Made by a program: the position numbers and the translations under genes. Of a stretch of 64,000 nt of DNA, positions 35,011-55,526 are shown piece after piece (positions within the stretch are counted from its first letter, which is position 1; every line of letters begins with the position of its first letter). Under the pieces are notes generated by a model, which did no database searches, was not told the DNA's origin, and worked only from the letters and a program-made list of their open reading frames with translations. This DNA is from Saxidomus purpurata. Taxonomy: Eukaryota > Mollusca > Bivalvia > Venerida > Veneridae. The stretch is from contig JAFMSR010000019.1 in assembly GCA_022818135.1 (NCBI GenBank), forward strand, positions 28,030,993 through 28,094,992, read 5' to 3'.

Positions 35011-35284
35011 GACAGAAAAATAATTAAAAATCTTTTTTCAAATTCTCGTTTTCACCCTAGCATGTCATAAATATAGAAGATATGCAACAGGCCAGAACGC
35101 ATTTATACGTAGAAGACGATTACAATATTGTATCAACTGATAGGTCTTATCTGAAAGGGAAAACTGTTTTCTGCAAGTCAGAATAAACAGCGAATCCGGC
35201 CGTTTCTTATCAAAATTCTACAAAAACCTGCAAATTCCGGCTTGCCACATCTCCTATTGACTAGTTTACATTAATTCTATATAT
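35011..35284 (-). repeat. Dispersed repeat R, copy R2 (inverted, partial)
   Basis: The reverse complement matches the first 270 bp of R1 and R3, including ACAGTTTTCCCTTTCAGAT and GGGTGAAAACGAGAATTTG. With R3 it forms an inverted pair separated by about 365 bp. Confidence 0.75.
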
Positions 35285-35467
35285 AACACTCACGTGATTA
35301 TCAGAACCTCTTTTACCTTATACTTCAACTAAAGGCACGGGCAACCAGAATGTGTTTTACACAGTCAAATCGCATAAAAGCGTCCCCGTAGTTTAATCGT
35401 GCAAGTTATACATTTAACGTTCTGATTCCACACGCCTTTAGTTAAGTATTAAAATACATGAGTGCTA

Positions 35468-35650
35468 TACAGTCAAACTTGTGAACAAAGACCACTCTTG
35501 GAAAGAAGCTAAAGTGGTCTTTGTTCACAGGTGCTCTTTATTCACGGGTGTGCACAAAATATTTGAATAGTGTACGGTTTTCTCCCTGCTGTTCTTTATT
35601 CGCTGGGTGGTCTTTTTTCGGAGGGTGTCTTTAACACAGGTTGGACTGTA
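35468..35650. mobile_element. 183-bp MITE with TACAGTC termini
   Basis: The ends TACAGTCAAACTTGTG and CACAGGTTGGACTGTA are inverted, and TA flanks both sides (35466-35467 and 35651-35652). Inside, GTGAACAAAGACCACT (35481) and AGTGGTCTTTGTTCAC (35513) form a perfect 16-bp hairpin. Its right terminus also precedes R1 at 29662-29694. Confidence 0.75.
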
Positions 35651-36225
35651 TATAGAATTCATATGAACAAGTCAATAAGAGATGTGGCCAGCCCAAATTT
35701 GCAGGTTTATGTAGACATTTGACAAGAATTGGCCGGATTCAATGTATATTCTGACTTAATCTCACAGACAACAGTTTTCCCTTTCAGATGATACACTATG
35801 GTAGTTTTGTAGAAAATCGACTTCTAAGTATAAATGCGTGTTGCATATATTCTTTATATATATGACATATAGGGTGAAAACGAGAATTTGAAAAAAAAGT
35901 TTCAATTATTTGTTTCTGTCAAAACCCCGAGTATCTGTGAGTAACCGTGTTTAAGCTGACAAATATTGACTGTAAATGATTAAACTGCTGACAACTCGAC
36001 TCGTGAAGACATAATCATTTTTACTTTTATAATTATGTGGACGCTGGATAGCTTTGAATATTGACATTAAGAATCCACATCTGATAGTGCTTGATACCGA
36101 GTAACATGATTTACAATATCATTACATAAAATAAAGGCACTGCCATATCTCAAGTTGTATTCGTTTATATTTTCTTTCTACATATCAACTCGAAATGCTT
36201 TAGATGTAAATACAAAATAAAACAA
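35651..36225 (+). repeat. Dispersed repeat R, copy R3
   Basis: Same order of boxes as R1 (29695-30326), with several small deletions. It begins directly at the right end of the 183-bp MITE. Confidence 0.75.
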
Positions 36226-37873
36226 GTTAAGGGAATAGCGGGAAACCTGGAAACAAAATACGCAGTAGTCTCACAAGACCATGTTGCTCGCCTACGTTAC
36301 ACATTCTCGACATGGGAAGTAACTCCTGTAAACCTATGTACTTGTCTATGCAACGCACCAACGAATGAATTGGAACACCTGTGTATTCATGTGGCTTAGC
36401 CTTAATATGTCTAACTTCGGGGGGAAACTGTTATTAAGACGAATTTTTACTGTTGAACGAAATATTACATGAAATTGCAAAAGCAGATATATATTTTTTT
36501 TGTGAACGAAACATATACAAATGTACAAGTGAGTGTCATCATATACGTTTTACTTTTCTATGCGATGATATTACTTTCATTTCAAACCACTATAATTATT
36601 TTTGTCCTCAGATTAATGTTGGAGAACGCCCAAGTGGTGTATCCTTTGTTGCCACTTAAAGAAGGTAGCTGTTTTACATAGGTGTTTGATATATCAAACA
36701 AAATGTATTAGTATATATGTACCAGCTAACTTGGTTTGGCAATTGACACCGTTCAAACTGCATAGAACTGCGAGTCAACCTGATTACGATGAAGTGACTC
36801 TGGGAATTCCTAGGTTATGGCACTATATTGTTTATATTTTGTAAAATAAAACTAAGAGGTTTGTGCAGGTTGACAGAGGAAAACAACAAAAGGCTGAAGC
36901 GCGCTCTGACCCCTTTTTGAAGCTTGCACTCTGACAAAACGTTCCGTAGCGCAGAGGGATGGACGGCAATAAAGGCATATTGGCAGAGGTTCCACTTATG
37001 ATAACCATTTTATCTCCAAACGTCCTGCAAAAATTGTATGATAGGGCTCGTGACACTGTGTGCAATTCAAAACAGTTTTGTATGCTTTTTTACAAGTTAC
37101 TGCTACGCCCGGCTCATGACAACTTGACGTTGTTTTGGCAGCTACAAAACTTGCACTTTTTCATTTAAGTAAAAATAAACAAGGAATTGGATTCAATATA
37201 CCCTGAAGTTTTTACTAGCAAATATACCTTTTCAAAATAAATCGATTCATAAAACATATTTTTTTATATAATTTATTTCCGTTCTCATCTTACATTCATA
37301 CATGACATTACACACATTTGCATACTATTAGTACAATAAAATTACATAAGGTATTTATAGTACAATACAATTACAGGAAGGTATTTAGCAAAGACATACA
37401 GTTCATTTAGGATAATATGACAGTTACGTTCTAGATGTATGTGTACACGTATACAAGAGGTGATATCCACGATTTTAGCAAACCTATTTGGCCCGAATGA
37501 ACTGTACAAAAGTACAAATTTATGATAGACAACTGCTATGAACTTGACGCAATAATTTTGATTGAGTTACTTCCCTTAAAACCTGTATGTTTCAAACTAC
37601 AAAATGTACTGCAATAGTAATGGTTATACAAAAATTATATTATACTTTGACTTGGAGTTATTTTGTTTATAGAAAAGAAAAGGGGAAGATATTAAAAGAT
37701 CAAAGCAATTCGGGTGGAATAGCGTACCTATGGATATGGTGGGGAAAATAAGGTGATATAAGTTTGAAACAAGTGGATCTACTTAAAAATAATTTCACTC
37801 AATGTGTTTACAAATTTGTGTTGGCAAACACTGCAAATGAACTCCATATTTTATGAAACTTATCAATAGTAAA
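36226..37873. other. Intergenic, possible LINE 3' tail
   Basis: No supported gene in 36.2-37.2 kb. From about 37260 to 37873 the sequence may be the 3' untranslated part of the LINE fragment to its right, since it follows that LINE's stop codon on the minus strand and ends near a T run. Confidence 0.35.
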
Positions 37874-38850
37874 TTACTTTATTGCATTTATTTTTTCAGC
37901 ATGGAACAGTAAAGAAATTTTCTTTTTTAGAACACTCAGTACTGGCAGATTTGAATTTAACTTGCAATGATATACATACAACTTAGCAGTCATAACTATG
38001 GTATTCAAAGCTGGCTGGAATGATACACTTCTCAACAAAATATTGGTGCATGAAAGATCTGCAATACATTCATTACATGTTCTATTAATCCATACCTGAA
38101 CATTTGTCCAGAAATTTTTTATGATGTCACATTCCCAGAATAAATGTATAATGGATTCTATTTCTTGATTACAGAAAGTTCATAAATTTCTATTGGCCCT
38201 ACCCATTTTTTTTGTAAGAGACTATTTGTACCCCAGATTCTATGGTTTATTATAAACTGGAATCACTGTAGTTTTGTATCCTTAGTACACTTAAATGGTA
38301 ATTTATATCTATCTCCATTGATGATATGGTATGTTAAGGACTTGTGACCATTTATATTGTGATGTAGGGTGGCAACTTTTACTATTTAAGATATCGTAAA
38401 TTTTCCTGCATCCTTTATGTCCTGAATTTATTATTTCAATGCGTAACGGTTTCATTTATCCCTTTATGAGGAATATCAAAGTTATCTAAGTATTTACGCA
38501 AAGCGAATATTATGTTATTGTATTGCAAAAAATTAGTTCTTGCATTATGTATTTCCTGAAATTCTGGAAATGAGTTGAAATTTCCATTAATTTTCATAAA
38601 GTCGTTAACCAGGAATACACTTTTATCTAAAATGGAGTGGTCTGCAAAAGCTTTTCCACCAATTTTAAATTTAGAATTGTACCATACAGGTTCAGATAGG
38701 AATTCATGCCAATTAGAGATCTTTTTCCTTTCAATAAAGGTTATAACGCCCTTCCAAGTAAAACAGATTTTATCATTCTCCGGAAGTCTTTCCAGCATCT
38801 CTTATTTGAGTCGTTATAAAACGTTCAATCCAGGCCTATGGAATCAAGAG
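37874..38850 (-). mobile_element. L1-like LINE ORF2 C-terminal fragment
   Basis: The minus-strand frame at 38798-38436 reads SNWHEFLSEPVWYNSKFKIG and VFLVNDFMKINGNF, the post-RT region of L1-type ORF2. After frameshifts, a second frame (about 38160-37874) reads ESIIHLFWECDIIKNFW, a typical zf-RVT-like C-terminal motif, and ends at a TAA. Everything upstream, including the RT, is absent. Confidence 0.8.
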
Positions 38851-40019
38851 TAAAATCATCAAAATGTTTTTACCAGTCTAGTCAAAACTGAATGTCCGTT
38901 CAATTAATAAAGTACATTTACATTTCTGTTGACCAAGATGAAACAATTCCATTTCCAGATATGACTTTCAAAATAAAACAAGAACGGCATTTCTTTTTAT
39001 CTGCTTTATATAAAGAATTGTCCGTATAACAAAAAATATACCAGCTTTATTGCTGCACCTACATGTAAACACATGGAATGAAGAAAATGTAAAATGCTGT
39101 ACACCTCTCAAACGTCTAAATCATTGTATATTCTGCTGTGAAGTGAGTGTAAGGGCGCGCGTTGGTTTGAATTAGAAGGAACTGTGGTGCATACATAAGT
39201 TGGAGTGCTTGCGTGTTTGAACATGTGTGTGTACGGGCGGAAGGGGGATTATGCGAGTGTGCGTATGCGAATGTGGACATATTTGCCAGTTGAAAAGTTT
39301 GAATATGAAGTGAAAAATCTTTCTTAAGTTTGTGAATTTAGACATCATATTTTTCATTGTAATTCTTAAATATATAATTTCTATTAATCTAATTGAAGTT
39401 CGGAAGTTGTAATTTTCGATATCAGGCTATAGTTCTGGGGCTCTGCTAGGGAAGCAACACAACTGATTCTGCATGTACATGATCTAAAAGCAGAACAGGA
39501 AAGTTAAAAACGGTACTTTACCGCATATACACATTAAAAAGTCAGAAATGACAAAATTTTGAGTAAACAAAGGTTTATGTTCAAGTAAATATTTAGCCAT
39601 AATTTACAGACTCCATCTTTTGAAATCTTCAACAAACGCCAATAGTATGCACTTCCATCAATTAAATCAATTATATTTTCCCAAAAAGTATAAAAAGTCT
39701 TTCAAAATAGTAAATATTATTACTAGAATTGGTACCATGTTTAAGTTTAAAATGGGCACGATTATGGAAGCAGCTGGAAAAGAAACTCGGATTAATGACT
39801 GTACTGTTTTAAGCTCAACACAGTACTTTTGTGAACTTTTACTTTGAAATATTTTTAGATCAATTCATGACTCTCCAGAGAAGTCAATCGCTTTAATAAA
39901 GTCAATTGACAAGATACTGAAATCAAAAATCAGTACTAAATCTATAAAATTCAATTATACCGTAGAAGCTAAGCGTAAATAACTATAACATGTATGATGT
40001 GAAATCCACGTAATTTGTT
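38851..40019. other. Intergenic downstream of V2
   Basis: AT-rich with a GTGTGTG-type stretch near 39220. It must contain the V2 3' UTR (minus strand) at its right edge. No other feature is supported. Confidence 0.4.
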
Positions 40020-47934
<7,915 letters not shown>

Positions 47935-49007
47935 TTTACCAAAGTCAATTTAAAATTCTTTTAAACGGTTAACAGACAACTTAACGAGACACATAAAAGA
48001 ACAACACTTAATTTATAATGCAGATGAACGCACAGTAAGTTTAATCACCTCGTTGCGTCATTTAAATATTCAGATTTAACACTCGCAAACTGCGGAACAA
48101 TATGAAGTCGTATGCTCTTCAAAAATCAACGTTCAAGTAAATTTTTGCTAAATATACATTTGACCGATGTTGTGACCTGTAACTATATTTACCGTGCAAT
48201 AATGATGGCGTATATTGTAATGTTGAACAGTTTCTATTAGGCATAACATGACCGCACTGACTAATTTTTAAAAACTACTTAGTGACTGAAATTATTGTTT
48301 GTCCAATCGGAGTGCAGTATTGCCTGCACTTTTACTAAGTAAATCAATAATTTTATATTGAGTCAGTAAATAGGGGAATAATGCTGATACACAAAAATGA
48401 TTTTAAACACTAATTTAAAATATGATAATGTTCATTTTGATACATTTACTGAATTATTTTCGAACATGCATCAAAAATGAAGGTAAAAAAGTCAGCTCCC
48501 TTAGCGTTAATAATTTGAAACGTCATGTATTGTTTTACTTATAGCTACCAGGCAAGAAAATAGTTAACAGTAAAATTGTAAATTTCAATGATAAACTTGT
48601 GGTAAAAATGGACATGTAACACTCTATTATGGTGTCTCTTATGTGACATATTATGTAATATTTGTCAACTATTATTTCACTTTTAGTATTGTTGTTCTTT
48701 GTATTAAAAGATATAAGTATCAACTTTTTCATAGGGTATGTCACTAAGTCATACCCCTGGAAAATCTATACTGCCAAGGGAGGCAACTCAATTTTCTTAA
48801 TACTAATGTCTGTTTCTAAAAAATGTCTTTGAAGTTGAATTACAAAAATAATGCTGCTTTTATAAAAAGCTACTTCAACAATTGCGTTAAGTAAAATGTA
48901 ATCGGAGAGAGAAAATGCACGCTAATTTAAATCATTTTTACGAAAACGACTTATCCCTTATATTCAATTATAATATTACCTTATTGTTTCCCCTTACCAT
49001 TCTAGTC

Positions 49008-49075
49008 AATCTCCGTAGTATAGTGAATAAGTCGATGGCTAACTAATTTTACGAGTTGAGTTCAAGTCCCATTCA
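49008..49075 (+). repeat. tRNA-like SINE head or pseudo-tRNA
   Basis: CTCCGTAGTATAGTG resembles the start and A-box of tRNA-Asp-like sequences, and GAGTTCAAGTCCC fits a B-box at suitable spacing. The anticodon arm and stems are degenerate. Confidence 0.4.
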
Positions 49076-51030
49076 AACCCAATTTTTTTCTTCTGTATTT
49101 TCTTTCTTTTTTGCAGCTTTAAAACCACCTTTTAAATGTTTTGCTGCAAATATTCATAAATATATTCATTCATATCAGTCTTATAAGACTTATGACAATG
49201 TAAAATTATGTTAAGGTATACAAAATACGGTAATGACTGATTACATACATGGTTATTTGAAAACCTGGACGGTAAAAACTAACAATTCTTTGAAATTATA
49301 TATATTAAAAAATAGGATAAAGACAAACCTTATCAGAGTTGAAATGGTGCCCTATTAATAAAATTCGCATTTTGCTTCGATTTTTATTCACTTTACCTTC
49401 CTTCCTTCCTGGTTAAATGTTTTTGAAATTTTAATTATAAACATTGTACATCACGATACTTTAGACAAGCTCATAAGGTGGAATTTAAACTAAATGTGTT
49501 GTTTCTGTAACTTTTCAGTATATACCGAATACTTTAACCAATTATTGAAGTGAGAAACTCATGTGGCCAAACTTATTAATACCTGAAACTAGTTCCACTT
49601 TGCGAGGTAAACAAACATTTATGCTCGTGACATGTTGATTACATACCAACGTTAGCAGATAAACAAGCTTTATAGTGCAATTGTTGACACAAAACATTCC
49701 TATCCTATCAGTCTAGTACATCTGGTTCGGCGCACGAAATGCTTTTTTGATAACACTTATCAGAGTTTCCCAGAGCTTCAATTCTGTATGTGAGAACAAA
49801 ATAGACCAGGAATATAAACGTTTTGTTTTTGTTTATTTTAAGAACTGTTTCTACATGTATATGCACAAATTTATTAATTCTTGTTCTAATTACTATGTTG
49901 GATTTCAAATTGTCAGGTTAATCCTATAAAAAAGTATCCTCAAATATAGTTTTTTTTGTCAATTTCAACTCAATGTTATTGAATGAAAAAAATGAAATCG
50001 CGTTAATCAGATGTTAATGGACAAAGAATATTGCAAAACGTGTTGTTATTTCAGGTCTAAAGCTACATGTAACTAAATACAATCAAAGAAACAAAATTAA
50101 CGGAAAGGGTTTATACCTAATACCAAATTTTGTTCATGTCATCCATATTTGAAATTTAAATAAAAAATTGTTGTCTCGTTGTATACAAGCATATAATGCA
50201 GGGCTACATGTTCGTCAACAATATTGTAGTGCCGACGTGACAGCATATCCCCCCTGAAACGAATAGACCGGCGGAAGCCGGCGTGCATGAAACCTATAGC
50301 CCGATAGAGGTTGGGTTATATTTTAGCTGTTTGATAGGTATACCATGATAAGGGCACTTTCTATGAGTACGTTATGTGAGTAAACCTGTTAGGTGTTAAC
50401 TGTATTCTCAAAGAATTATGACAATAAATGTATATAAAAATTCAAGATAGACATCGCCCTTGAATAAGTAGCTCTTCAAGTATAGAACTTTGCAACACGG
50501 CAGTGTCCGAAACTCAAAGCGTGTAGATCTAATTTATTGAAATAAATTGTACGAACTCATTTACACAGATTTGAATTTATCCTGTTAACTTACCACAGAA
50601 CAATAGTTTCAGCCTCGGCACAAAGGCTTTGTCTTTCGTAGGACTAGAATCTGTATATAGCATGATATTTTCATCAATTAATTTTCTATACTGCATTGAA
50701 TAAAACCTAAAACTGCCGTTTACCGACCTCACTTTCCATCGGCGAGGTTGATTAGATGACAGGTAAACTACGACTATTGTCGAAAAATGCAGGTCCTTGA
50801 TTGAAATATGCTGGAATTGACCGGGTTGTTATCCAGAACATGACAAGTAGCCTAATTATAATGCGCTTACACGTTTCACGTTTTGCAAGAACACGTTGGG
50901 CATACGCACTAGCAATGGCACGGTTTCTTACATGCTGCACGCTGGGCATGCGCAGTAACATATTTTCGGTAAGATCGTGTCCGACACGCGTACAACACGC
51001 TTTTTTCACGCATAACTGACGAATAAATAG

Positions 51031-51295
51031 AAAATTGAAAAATCGCGAAACAAACAACTCACGAACATAAAGATGTTTACAGTAACATTTTAAAGATCAA
51101 TAATCTGTTCTATAGTACTACCATAGTAACGATTACAGAAATCTTTCACACACGAACCAGTTTTAACCAGTTTGTTCCTACTGTCTATTATAATACATGT
51201 AGTATTACAGAACAGATTTATTTATTGAACTTCTAAAATGTTACGGTAAACATCTTTATATTCGCAAGTTTTTTGTTTCGCGATTTTTCAATTTT
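51031..51295. mobile_element. MITE with about 85-bp inverted repeats
   Basis: The left arm starts AAAATTGAAAAATCGCGAAA and continues through AACATAAAGATGTTTAC to ATCTGTTCT. The right arm is its near-exact reverse complement. Only about 95 bp separate the arms. The CGCGAA and TAAAGATGTTTAC boxes relate it to the elements at 46028 and 53767. Confidence 0.8.
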
Positions 51296-52421
51296 CAAAC
51301 AGCTTCTCTCCGAATATGACGACAAAAACAATGCCGTCTGGTTCTTACCTTTCTTCAAAACACCCCTATTACAAAAAAAGACTTGCCCAATTTGGATGTT
51401 AGAAGATTCCATTGTAAAAAATAAAGGTATAAATGGATTAAAGAATACATCCCAGTTTGTGTAAGATAATGTCTTATGTCTTAAATTTATTCAATCGGAT
51501 GTAATTTTAGTGTTTATTTAAGAAAAATACAATGAGGCTTTTTCATAACTTTGATGAGGTCATTAATGAGATCACACATTTCATTAAACTTGTAATTTAT
51601 GGTATAATGTTAAAAAATTGTGATATTTGTCTAAATGAAAAAGGAAGAATCACACTTTCTGTCTCATACAAATCTGAAATTCAAAAGACTGGTGAAATTT
51701 AAAGAAAAGGGCACAGTTTTTGACCGGAGAGATCACTAAATAGTAAACCGTTAGGGTAGCTATACATTGGAATGAGTTACAATGGTAATTCTGCTACGGA
51801 CAAGAACGGCTACTGCGGAATGATATAAACAAATTTCGAATAAAAGTCATTCCATAAATGAAGAATATTAATTCTTACGAAAGCTGTTCGTATCTTCAAG
51901 ATGAAGCTTCTACTCTTATGGCTACATCTAAACTGGATTTCGGTTCATGTTTAATATCGCTGAAGTGGCCAACATTCTCCAGTTTGACCCACCCTACACT
52001 CATCACATTTTCATAGGTACCTTGTACAAAAGGCGAGGCTTATGTATTGTCTCAATTATTATGTGCACTCCTCTACGTAACCACAGTTAATAGTTTCGCA
52101 TTCTTATATTGTCTTATCCCTTATCGGTTCATTAAAATATATGTTGAATTTGGTTTGTGTGAGAATAAAAAAAAATTCCAAAAAAAATATTTTCCTACCT
52201 ACCTACTCTATTTTTGGGGGGCATGGAACCTGAAACAAACATTTTTAGGCTAATTCAATAACAATCAGGTCGACAAAAAAGCACTGATGCCAATGAATAA
52301 ATTTGATTGCCTTGTGTTAAGATCAGTTAACAGATAGTATTAGGAAAAAAAATAATGTAAACAATCGTTGTACACTTCTGTACATTAATCGAGAAAGAAT
52401 GCTGTTTGAAAGTTCATGGTT

Positions 52422-52430
52422 TATATATAT
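52422..52430 (+). promoter_or_regulatory. TATA-like sequence just before the V3 start
   Basis: TATATATAT ends only three bases before the ATG at 52434. If it is the real TATA box, transcription would begin past that ATG and translation would start at Met8 or Met9 (52455/52458), which still gives a normal signal peptide. Confidence 0.35.
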
Positions 52431-52433
52431 TAA

Positions 52434-55400
52434 ATGAGATATGCATATTTCTGCATGATGAATTCAGGACATATAATTCTGTGTCTCACGTTTACATTTA
52501 ATTACATCGAGTCGTTCCGACAGTCTTCAGATATCGGGGACAGAGTTTCCTACAAAGCTGCCGTTTACGAACATCCGGTTATATTTCCTGCAAAACCAGC
52601 AGAGTCGTATGAAGAAGCCGTTGAACAAATGATGCTGAACCTTAACGAGTACAAAAAGCAAGCTGACATTGCCGGAAGTCAGGTATGCACTGCATTAACA
52701 GCTTTAACTCACATGACTATTTTAGTTAGGAATGTTTTCCTGCAACCAGTCCGTCGTCTGTAGATCCGTTGCGACATCTTCGAAACCAGTGGAAACTTTG
52801 TTAAATTCATTGTTGCATGGCCTTTTTCGAAGTTATCAATTCAGAACAGAGAGGAGAACACTCAAGATCAGCTTTTTTGAAATCACTGACCTCATTTCCA
52901 TGTAACTGGGCAGAGCTGTTCCGTAAATTACTCTCTACTATATTTGTTTTAGGTGTGGCCATGATCGCCGAAGAGCATGGCTCCTAAACCTTTATATAAG
53001 ATCTCGGTTTCCCACTCATACTTAGATTTTCACGTGCCGATGTTGTTTAATGTCAGAAAAATCGTTGCTTCAAGAAAGTGCAACTAAGGATAGTAACTCA
53101 AACATTAGCAAAGTTAAAGGCATGATTTTTGTGCATTGATCTCATTGATCTGAAAACCATGTGCTCCCGCCGCCTTTCGGCAGGGGCATAGTTATCCAGC
53201 GAAGTATAGTTTTTGTACCGCCTGTTGATACTTCTTGTCTCTTTTTCTATCAGTCCTTCATTGATAGTATTTATTGCTGTAAAAGTTCATCTTTTACAGC
53301 TGCATGCTAACAGTTTTAAATGAAAAATATAAATTTCTCTAAAATGATATACTAAACATAAAATGTAAAAGTAATGGCTAGGATCAACCACAGAATTAAA
53401 AATCTAAATCAAATTAGCAATTTGAGAAAAGCTGTTGAAAATGTTGAGAGTCTAGATTGACGGCACCGCTACATTATATGCTTATAATGGCATTTTAAAA
53501 ACGTTTGCAACGCTTTAAAATTTGTTAGCGTATAATTTAAAAACTACAAAAACACTTTACAGGGACTTAAACTGCAACCTTTCTATTTGATTATTCATTC
53601 TAAAATATGTTAATTTCAGACAGTTCAAAGAACCTTGTTTTTTTTCCTCCAAAATCTGAGAGCGAACAGCTTGAAACCGCAAATAGATAGAAAGAAGAAT
53701 AATTGGAAATTATACGAAACAATAACTTCTGCGTTACATGTTATACTTTTGTTTGCCAAAGGAAATACTGTAACGTCTTTATATTTACGATTTTCTGATT
53801 TTCAATTTATTTGCGATTTCTTAAATTCGCGAGCTAGACTCGTACAACTTTATTAGCACTATATCATATCATAAGACAGAAATTTTAGCGATATTGATAA
53901 ATTCGCGATGTGGTCATGAATACGCGAAAATTAGCGGATATAAAAACCTCGCGAAAAAATTATAACATTTACAGCATGACCTGCTTCGGACATTTTGCAA
54001 TGTCAGTTACTTATTAGTTATTGACTGCTTTAGCGTAAGAATTTATGTTGTAGGTCGAAAAAGATTATCTTACACACTTAAATTTCATTACAACTCTTTC
54101 AAAGAACGTACTCTTCATATCCAACTGTCGCTTAAGTTATCGCTATTTCCTACTTTTTCAGGGAGTCGATATCATTGTTTTTCCCGAGTATGGAATTTCT
54201 GGCTATAAATTTGCCAAGCCTGCAGATATAGAAGTTTATCTAGAATACATTCCCGATCCTGATGACGTTAATTGGACACCATGCGGCGATCCTAACAGAT
54301 TTAACAGAAGTAAAATTCAAACATTCCTGAGTTGTCTTGCCAAGAACAATTCTTTGTATTTGGTGGCAAACTATGGTGATGCCCAACCGTGTAAGTTACG
54401 GGATCCAAACTGCCCAAAGAATGGACAATACCAGTACAATACAAATGTTGTTTATGACAGAAATGGGAAATTCATAGCACGCTATCATAAGGAACATCTT
54501 TTCTTTGAGACACATTTCCAGGAACCAGCATATCCGGAGATAATTGTTTTTGAAACAGAATTCGGGAGGTTCGGCACTTTCACATGTTTTGATATTTTGT
54601 TCTATCAACCAGCCATTCCACTTGTAGAGCAATTCAATATCACTGATATTGTATTCCCTACAGCATGGATGGACGCACTTCCTTACTTTTCTGCCATTGG
54701 TTACCATTCATCATTCGCAGCCGCCTATAATGTCAATTTACTAGCGTCTAACATACACAATCCCAGTTTTCGCTTTCAAGGGAGCGGCATTTACACACCA
54801 AATGGTGCTAATGCATTCTATTACGACAGTTCCTCACCAGATGGAAGTCTTCTTGTGCAAGAGATCCCAAAACTTGACCGAAATGTAAATAGGTTTCCAA
54901 AGATTAATTTTACATTTGGCAGTGAGGAACTTCAGTATTTAAAAAGTCGTGACTTCAAGGCTCAGGTATTCAATGACTGGTATAACTTTGTTTCTCTTAG
55001 ATCTACAAAAGGAAATGTCACCGTATGCATGGAAGAGCATTGTTGCTTTCTTTCGTATGAAAGAGATGAAATAATTGGCAATTATGCCTTTGGTGTCTTC
55101 AATGGAATGCACGTGTACGAAGGCCAATATTACTTACAGATTTGTATTCTGCTTAAATGCGCCTCGCACGACAACCAAGACTGTGGTAACGTTACATATA
55201 CTGCTGATGCTTACTTCAGTTTCTTCAATATACGAGGAAATTTCTCCACCCCTTACGTTACACCACAGATCATAGCAAGTAACAACGGAAGTCTAGAATT
55301 GCCAGCACGTCAATCAATGCAGTACGATACGAATGGATTGACTGGAAATGCAAAGGATACACCCCTTCTGGAAACAGCTCTCATTGGGCGCATTTACAAC

Positions 55401-55526
55401 GCTGTCCAAAGAGATGCAATTGCATCGACCACATGCCTCGTATCAAGCAAGACAACCATTCTTATGCAGCTGATTTTGATCTTATCTCTTCGAGTTTGTT
55501 TCTATAACAACGAACAGATACCATAG
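52434..55526 (+). CDS. Vanin/pantetheinase-like amidohydrolase V3, two exons
   Basis: Exon 1 (52434-52682) encodes residues 1-83, with a leader, YKAAVYEHPVIFPAKPAESY and a terminal Gly-Ser-Gln at a GTATGC donor. Exon 2 (54162-55526) follows TTTTTCAG and completes 537 residues. Glu92 (FPEYGISGY), Lys193 (RYHKEHLFF) and Cys225 (FTCFDILFYQP) form the nitrilase triad. The family signature PEDGIYG is changed to PEYGISG, next to the catalytic Glu, and is intact in V1 and V2. The reading frame is otherwise open, so this is a functional variant or early decay. A hydrophobic segment (ILMQLILILSLRVCF) lies near the end, followed by NNEQIP; a GPI anchor or a C-terminal membrane segment is possible. The start may be Met8/9 rather than Met1. 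The intron (1.48 kb) contains a MITE. Confidence 0.92.
53767..53974. mobile_element. MITE of the CTTTATATTCGC family in the V3 intron
   Basis: Begins TACTGTAACGTCTTTATATT and ends CCTCGCGAAAAAATTATAAC then ATTTACAG. The termini CTGTAA and TTACAG are inverted. Internal TTTTAGCGATATTGATAAAT matches the element at 46028-46192. Confidence 0.7.

Larger units (their letters stand above)
47935..52433. other. Shared upstream region of the divergent pair V2/V3
   Basis: 4.5 kb between the two start codons. No gene is supported. It contains a tRNA-like site (49008-49075) and a MITE (51031-51295). A weak 20-bp inverted pair (ACTTAGTGACTGAAATTATT and AATTTTATATTGAGTCAGTA) lies at 48280-48370. Confidence 0.6.
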
